From: JBGQAS01 sp964498605 | Lineage (GTDB): Bacteria > Chloroflexota > Anaerolineae > Anaerolineales > Anaerolineaceae | Direction of reading: 5' to 3' | Assembly (NCBI GenBank): GCA_964498605.1 | Contig: CAZCHK010000031.1 | Coordinates: 1 to 28,042 of the forward strand | Length of the DNA: 28,042 bases | In this document: positions 24,654-28,042 of the stretch, piece after piece | Position numbering within the stretch: the first letter of the stretch is position 1 | Layout: the number at the start of each line of letters is the position of its first letter | Program-made: the position numbers and the translations under genes | The notes under the pieces: generated by a model | The model's input: the letters and a program-made list of their open reading frames with translations, nothing else | What the model was told of the DNA's origin: nothing | Database searches by the model: none

Positions 24654-26264
24654 TTAATTGTACCGTTCGCCCCTGCCTTGGACCATTGCTTCGTACGCGC
24701 GCTTGATCTTGGGGTAATTCCCGTCCCGATCGAGAGCGATACCCCTCCCTACACCCGAGACGATCTGGCCGGCACCAATCTCAGCCATAGCACTTTCAAG
24801 TTTCACTAACAGGTGCGGGGCGCTTCCAGGCTCAGTGCTTCTTCCATCAAAAATGAGATGGAGATAGATTTCGTTCAGACCTTTCTCTTTGGCAATTTTT
24901 AGCAGCGCCAGGGGATATTCGATCGAACCGTGCGAGCTCTTCTCGGTCAGAAGCCCGATTAGGTGGAGGGCTCTTTTTCTTTCGATTGCGCCAGCAATCG
25001 ATTCATGGAAAACACGGTTGCTGAAAAAGGATCCATCCCGCATGGCTATTTCGAGCCGCACGTCATCCTGGAGAACGATCCTGCCCGCGCCAATGTTCGT
25101 ATGACCCGCCTCCGAATTCCCGGCTTTGCCTTGCCGCAGTCCCACATCCTCGCCCGAGGCGTTTAAGGCAGAGTGAGTGTATTTGCGCAGCATAGAATCC
25201 CAAAATGGCGTATTGGCCAGATGAATCGGATTAGTTTGATCGTCTTTTCCGATTCCCCATCCATCCAGGATGATCAGGAGCACTTTTCTTCGCGATCCCC
25301 AGGTGTGATCTGCGACCAGATCGTGTCCGGTCATCTCAGCGGGATGGGTGATCCCTAGGATGTTGAGAACCGTCGGAGCGATGTCCCCGAGTCGGCCGTT
25401 TGATAGGGGCAGTGGATCACTGCGACGCGGATCGATGGCAATAAACGGAACTAGGTTGGAGGTGTGCGCAACGTGCGGATTGCCCTCGGCGGTGATCATC
25501 TCCTCCAGGTTTCCGTGGTCCGCGGTGACGAGGACCGCGTAATCCGCGCTTAGGGCTTGGTGGATCACGGTTTGCAAATGGGTGTCGATTACTTCAGCGC
25601 AGTGGATCTTGGCCTGATGATTGGCGGTGTGCCCGATCACGTCTCCGTTGGCAAAATTGGTGACAATAAGGTTAAATCCGCTGTCGATAGCCTTGACGAC
25701 TTCACGAGAGACCTCGGGCAGGCTCAATTCCGGGACCTCATCAAAAGGAATTCCTTTTGGCGAGGGGATCTTCTTGTCCACTTCGCCTGGGAAAGCTTGA
25801 TGATTGCCACCATTAAGGAAAAAAGTGACGTGCGCGTATTTCTCCGACTCGGCGCAATGGAATTGTGTCAAGCCTACCTGGCTGACAACTTCCCCCAATG
25901 TGCATCTGAGCATGGAAGGGGCAAAAGCAACCGCCAGATCCTTGAATTTTTCGTGGTAGAGGGTCAGGATCACAAAATCCAGGTCCTGGATGCGATCTCT
26001 TTTAAAATGTGGAAAATCTGGGTCAGTGAAAGCCTCGGTCAGTTCGATTTCGCGTTCCCCCCTCCTGCAACAAAAGATGACCGTGTCACCGCGCTGGATG
26101 AGGCCGATGGGTCGATCTGCGGCATCCACGTGAACCAGGGGCTCCATGGAATAATCCGTCTGACCCGCCTGGTAGGCTCTTTCGACCGCCCTGGCGAGTG
26201 GTTTCCCGCCGTGTTCTGAATGGGGGAGTGGTTGATTTTTACCTTGCTTATGCCCTGGCATCAT
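24654..26264 (-). CDS. Circularly permuted phosphoglycerate mutase (GpmI type)
   Basis: 536 residues holding every part of cofactor-independent phosphoglycerate mutase (GpmI), in rotated order. Residues 22-320 match the usual C-terminal two-thirds: VIFCCRRGER (Arg 68, Arg 71), SEKYAHVTFFLNGG (Lys 142), NFANGDVIGHT (Asp 208, His 212), TADHGN (Asp 249, His 250), HVAHTSN (His 267) and GRLGDIAPT. Residues 326-536 match the usual N-terminal part: LLIILDGWGIG (Asp 334), GNSEAGH (phospho-acceptor Ser 384), His 445, FDGR (Arg 475), GRGIALDRD (Arg 507, Arg 513). All metal ligands and the Ser are kept; the Asp after the FDGR Arg is Ser. The cut point lies in the transferase domain. AGGAG precedes ATG 26264, and the start overlaps the upstream stop (ATGA). 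Confidence 0.88.
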   Translation of the reverse strand: MMPGHKQGKNQPLPHSEHGGKPLARAVERAYQAGQTDYSMEPLVHVDAADRPIGLIQRGDTVIFCCRRGEREIELTEAFTDPDFPHFKRDRIQDLDFVILTLYHEKFKDLAVAFAPSMLRCTLGEVVSQVGLTQFHCAESEKYAHVTFFLNGGNHQAFPGEVDKKIPSPKGIPFDEVPELSLPEVSREVVKAIDSGFNLIVTNFANGDVIGHTANHQAKIHCAEVIDTHLQTVIHQALSADYAVLVTADHGNLEEMITAEGNPHVAHTSNLVPFIAIDPRRSDPLPLSNGRLGDIAPTVLNILGITHPAEMTGHDLVADHTWGSRRKVLLIILDGWGIGKDDQTNPIHLANTPFWDSMLRKYTHSALNASGEDVGLRQGKAGNSEAGHTNIGAGRIVLQDDVRLEIAMRDGSFFSNRVFHESIAGAIERKRALHLIGLLTEKSSHGSIEYPLALLKIAKEKGLNEIYLHLIFDGRSTEPGSAPHLLVKLESAMAEIGAGQIVSGVGRGIALDRDGNYPKIKRAYEAMVQGRGERYN

Positions 26265-27043
26265 GCTGTTCTCCTGGGAGGTTGCTCCGGCTCAAAACCT
26301 GTAAGATTACAGCGGGGAACTTGGGGAAATAAGCTCAGCAGATCCGTGAATTGATGGATGAACGCGTCTGGCCTGTTCTCGTCCGTCACATCAGCCTGCG
26401 CAAGATCCGCAGAGCTGATCATGATAACCGCCATGCCAAATCCAGCGACGCGCGCCCCTGATACATCGCGCTTCAGATTATCTCCGACATAAGCGCATTC
26501 ACTGGGCGGAACCTGGGCGGTCCGGGCTGCTTCGTGATATATGGCAGGATCAGGCTTTCTGATACCGAACACCGAGGAAAGTACAACAGATTTAAAGTAC
26601 CCCGCCAGTTGATCTGCCTGGAGCCAGTCGGGTATTTCACGGGACGTGATCACATTGGAGATGATCCCCAGCGTGTATCCGCGCGCAAAGAGCTGGCGGA
26701 TTACCTCCGCACCATTTTCAACCACAACCCTCAAACCCATGGTCTGCCTGTATTGATAGGTCAACTCCACACCCAGAGGCGCGACCTTTTCAGGCTGCAG
26801 ATCGGGGGCAAGCCAGCGAGTCCATAAATCCGATTCAGGTGCTTCTTTAAGATTTGCAAAAGCCCACTTGCGGTAGGTCTTGTAGCGTTCGTCCAGCTTC
26901 AGGCAGTACTCTGTTGGGTCTTCGCTTATTCCAAGCAGGTCGACGATCTTTTTCCTGGCTTTGGATTGATAGACCTCATTGTGGGTCAGGATGCGCAGCG
27001 TGTTGCCGATATCTAGAAAAATTGCCTGGATGGTCTTTTCCAT
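26261..27043 (-). CDS. HAD-like hydrolase-family protein
   Basis: 260 residues, one HAD domain with a helical cap between motif I and II. Motif I is LDIGNT (Asp 11, Gly at the acid/base position), motif II GIISN (Ser 129), motif III GIRKPDP (Lys 163), motif IV VGDNLKRD (Asp 188, Asp 193). The cap carries YRKW...SDLWTRWLAP, shared with the other HAD proteins of this locus. Twelve bases after the upstream HAD gene and overlapping the permuted mutase gene by four, it is surely co-transcribed. A phosphatase or phosphatase-like activity is the family expectation; the substrate is unknown. GAGG lies before ATG 27043. The last ~20 residues are a Pro/Arg-rich tail. Confidence 0.85.
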   Translation of the reverse strand: MEKTIQAIFLDIGNTLRILTHNEVYQSKARKKIVDLLGISEDPTEYCLKLDERYKTYRKWAFANLKEAPESDLWTRWLAPDLQPEKVAPLGVELTYQYRQTMGLRVVVENGAEVIRQLFARGYTLGIISNVITSREIPDWLQADQLAGYFKSVVLSSVFGIRKPDPAIYHEAARTAQVPPSECAYVGDNLKRDVSGARVAGFGMAVIMISSADLAQADVTDENRPDAFIHQFTDLLSLFPQVPRCNLTGFEPEQPPRRTA

Positions 27044-27055
27044 TAGTTAGCCTCG

Positions 27056-27787
27056 CTATTTGCGGGATGGAAAAATTTCTAGCAGTTCAGACATGCTGGT
27101 GATCGTGTGGTCCGGTTTGATATCTACCGTGGGAGGCTCTTTGGCCAGTGTGGCAGGCTCTTCCAAAAGGATCATCATGCCGTATCCAGACGAGCGCGTT
27201 CCTTCCACGTCGCGAACAGGGTTGTCTCCCACGTAGGCGCAATTTTCTGGTGGTACTTCCATTTCCTTGGCGGCCAGCAAATAGATTCCTGGATTGGGCT
27301 TCCGAATACCAACCTTCGATGACAGGATCACGGTTTTAAAATAACCGGTGACGCCTTCAGCTTCCATCCAGTCGGGGATCTCGGTTTCAGTGATCGTGTT
27401 GGCGATGATCCCGAGAAGATATCCCCGCCGAGCAAGCTCAACGATGGTTCGCTTGACATCCGGGCGGGGAACCCTGCGCCCATCGTGATCCCGCCACAAT
27501 CGCGTCAGCTTTCCTGAAATAGGCGCGATCCTGTCGGCGGGGAAGGCGGGTAACAGCCACTTGGTCCACAGTTCCTTCTCAGACGCCTCGATGAGCGTTT
27601 CTTTGGATTGCCTTCGATAGGCTTTCCAATTCGTCTCAAGTTCTTCAAAAAATACCTCAGGGGAACCCTGTGCTCCGACCAGGTGAAAAAGCTGTTCCTT
27701 TGCCTGGGCCTGAAACGCTTCGTCCTCCACGACAATCCGCAGCGTATTGCCGACATCCAGAAGTACAGCTTTGATTTCCGCTTTCAT
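27056..27787 (-). CDS. HAD-like protein with altered motif II, first gene of the run
   Basis: 243 residues, a close paralogue of the next gene, aligned residue for residue over the core: LDVGNT (Asp 11), GIRKPNP (Lys 163), VGDNPVRD (Asp 188, Asp 193). Motif II reads GIIANT, so the Ser/Thr that binds the phosphoryl group is Ala 129. With Gly also replacing the second motif-I Asp, its hydrolase activity is questionable; it may be a partner subunit or bind phosphate without turnover. GGAGGA is well placed before ATG 27787. A promoter candidate lies at 27854-27881. Confidence 0.82.
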   Translation of the reverse strand: MKAEIKAVLLDVGNTLRIVVEDEAFQAQAKEQLFHLVGAQGSPEVFFEELETNWKAYRRQSKETLIEASEKELWTKWLLPAFPADRIAPISGKLTRLWRDHDGRRVPRPDVKRTIVELARRGYLLGIIANTITETEIPDWMEAEGVTGYFKTVILSSKVGIRKPNPGIYLLAAKEMEVPPENCAYVGDNPVRDVEGTRSSGYGMMILLEEPATLAKEPPTVDIKPDHTITSMSELLEIFPSRK

Positions 27788-27853
27788 GATTCCTCCATTA
27801 TCAATTGATGAAATGCCTGTTTAAAAATCATTCTTGGTATATTTTACGACAAA

Positions 27854-27881
27854 ATAATAAAAAATGAAAGAAATCTTGCAA
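27854..27881 (-). promoter_or_regulatory. Candidate promoter of the minus-strand HAD/mutase/kinase genes
   Basis: On minus, TTGCAA (27876-27881) and TATTAT (27854-27859) are 16 bases apart in very AT-rich DNA. The start would fall about 60 bases before ATG 27787. It is back to back with the LacI-type promoter, only seven bases away. Confidence 0.4.
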
Positions 27882-27888
27882 AAAACTA

Positions 27889-27917
27889 TTGACTTTTCTC
27901 TCACTTGTATGTACACT
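27889..27917 (+). promoter_or_regulatory. Promoter of the LacI-type regulator gene
   Basis: TTGACT (27889-27894) and TACACT (27912-27917) are separated by 17 bases. The predicted start, about 27924, lies at the left edge of the palindromic operator at 27926-27941. Confidence 0.65.
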
Positions 27918-27925
27918 AGGCATGC

Positions 27926-27941
27926 TTGCACACGTGTGCAA
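27926..27941. promoter_or_regulatory. Perfect LacI-family operator palindrome
   Basis: TTGCACACGTGTGCAA is a 16-base perfect palindrome with the central CG usual for LacI-family sites. It sits just after the predicted start point and before the LacI-type gene, so autorepression is likely. It is about 45 bases from the minus-strand -35, so the HAD operon could be a second target. Confidence 0.65.
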
Positions 27942-27951
27942 AAAGGCGTAT

Positions 27952-28042
27952 ATGGTAATCACCATCAAGGACATCGCAAGAAAGCTGGGCGTTTCTCACT
28001 CGACGGTTTCGCGCGCGTTGAGTGGTAACCACCTTATTTCCA
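27952..28042 (+). CDS. LacI-family transcriptional regulator, N-terminal part only (cut by window edge)
   Basis: The 30 visible codons encode the LacI DNA-binding head: ITIKDIARKLGVSHSTVSRAL, with the DIA..LGVS.STVSRAL helix-turn-helix signature, followed by the start of the SGN hinge-side helix. The ATG at 27952 follows a weak AAAGG. The sensor domain lies outside the window, so the effector is unknown. Divergent placement from the HAD-led operon suggests it may regulate it. Confidence 0.85.
   Translation, partial: MVITIKDIARKLGVSHSTVSRALSGNHLIS

Overview
The window looks like a chromosomal segment of an anaerobic or facultative bacterium, most likely a Chloroflexota (Anaerolineae-type) genome. 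This is an inference from the gene mix: an OFA-type MFS transporter, a membrane AlkP-fold sulfatase-like protein, an MtmB-like methyltransferase, CrtO-type acyltransferase, many HAD proteins and a Fe3+/hexose-phosphate-type ABC transporter. No rRNA, tRNA, CRISPR array or insertion sequence was seen.

Left part (1-7290), mixed strands: the start of a small membrane protein (minus, cut by the window edge); an OFA-family MFS transporter (plus); a membrane sulfatase/phosphotransferase-like protein (plus) whose near-consensus promoter puts the transcription start at its ATG; a solo DUF47/PhoU-like protein (minus); an MtmB-family methyltransferase homologue with leucine where archaeal MtmB has pyrrolysine (minus); and, on plus, an internally deleted CrtQ-like glycosyltransferase remnant coupled by ATGA to a CrtO-like acyltransferase.

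Right part (7285-27787): 17 consecutive minus-strand genes with mostly tiny gaps or overlaps. In transcription order: two HAD proteins, a circularly permuted phosphoglycerate mutase (GpmI type), a P-loop kinase-like protein, an archaeal-type phosphoglycerate mutase (ApgM), a second P-loop kinase-like protein; then, behind its own promoter and operator-like palindrome, an RpiR/SIS regulator, a fused two-domain ABC permease, an ABC ATPase and a lipoprotein solute-binding protein; then a tandem HAD-HAD protein, two HAD-TIM-barrel fusions, a second DUF47 protein, a PiT phosphate transporter, a PfkB kinase and a metallo-beta-lactamase-fold hydrolase. The last 91 bases hold the start of a divergent LacI-type regulator with a clear promoter and a perfect 16-bp palindromic operator.

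Read together, the minus-strand block looks like a specialised organophosphate (perhaps phosphosugar or phosphoglycerate) uptake and processing locus: import by an AfuABC-like system, phosphate removal or transfer by HAD and AlkP-fold enzymes, isomerisation by TIM-barrel domains, phosphorylation by PfkB and P-loop kinases, phosphate movement through PiT/DUF47, and control by a sugar-phosphate-sensing RpiR protein. The substrate cannot be read from the sequence. The most unusual single items are the permuted GpmI, the non-pyrrolysine MtmB homologue, and six HAD domains that all lack the second aspartate of motif I.
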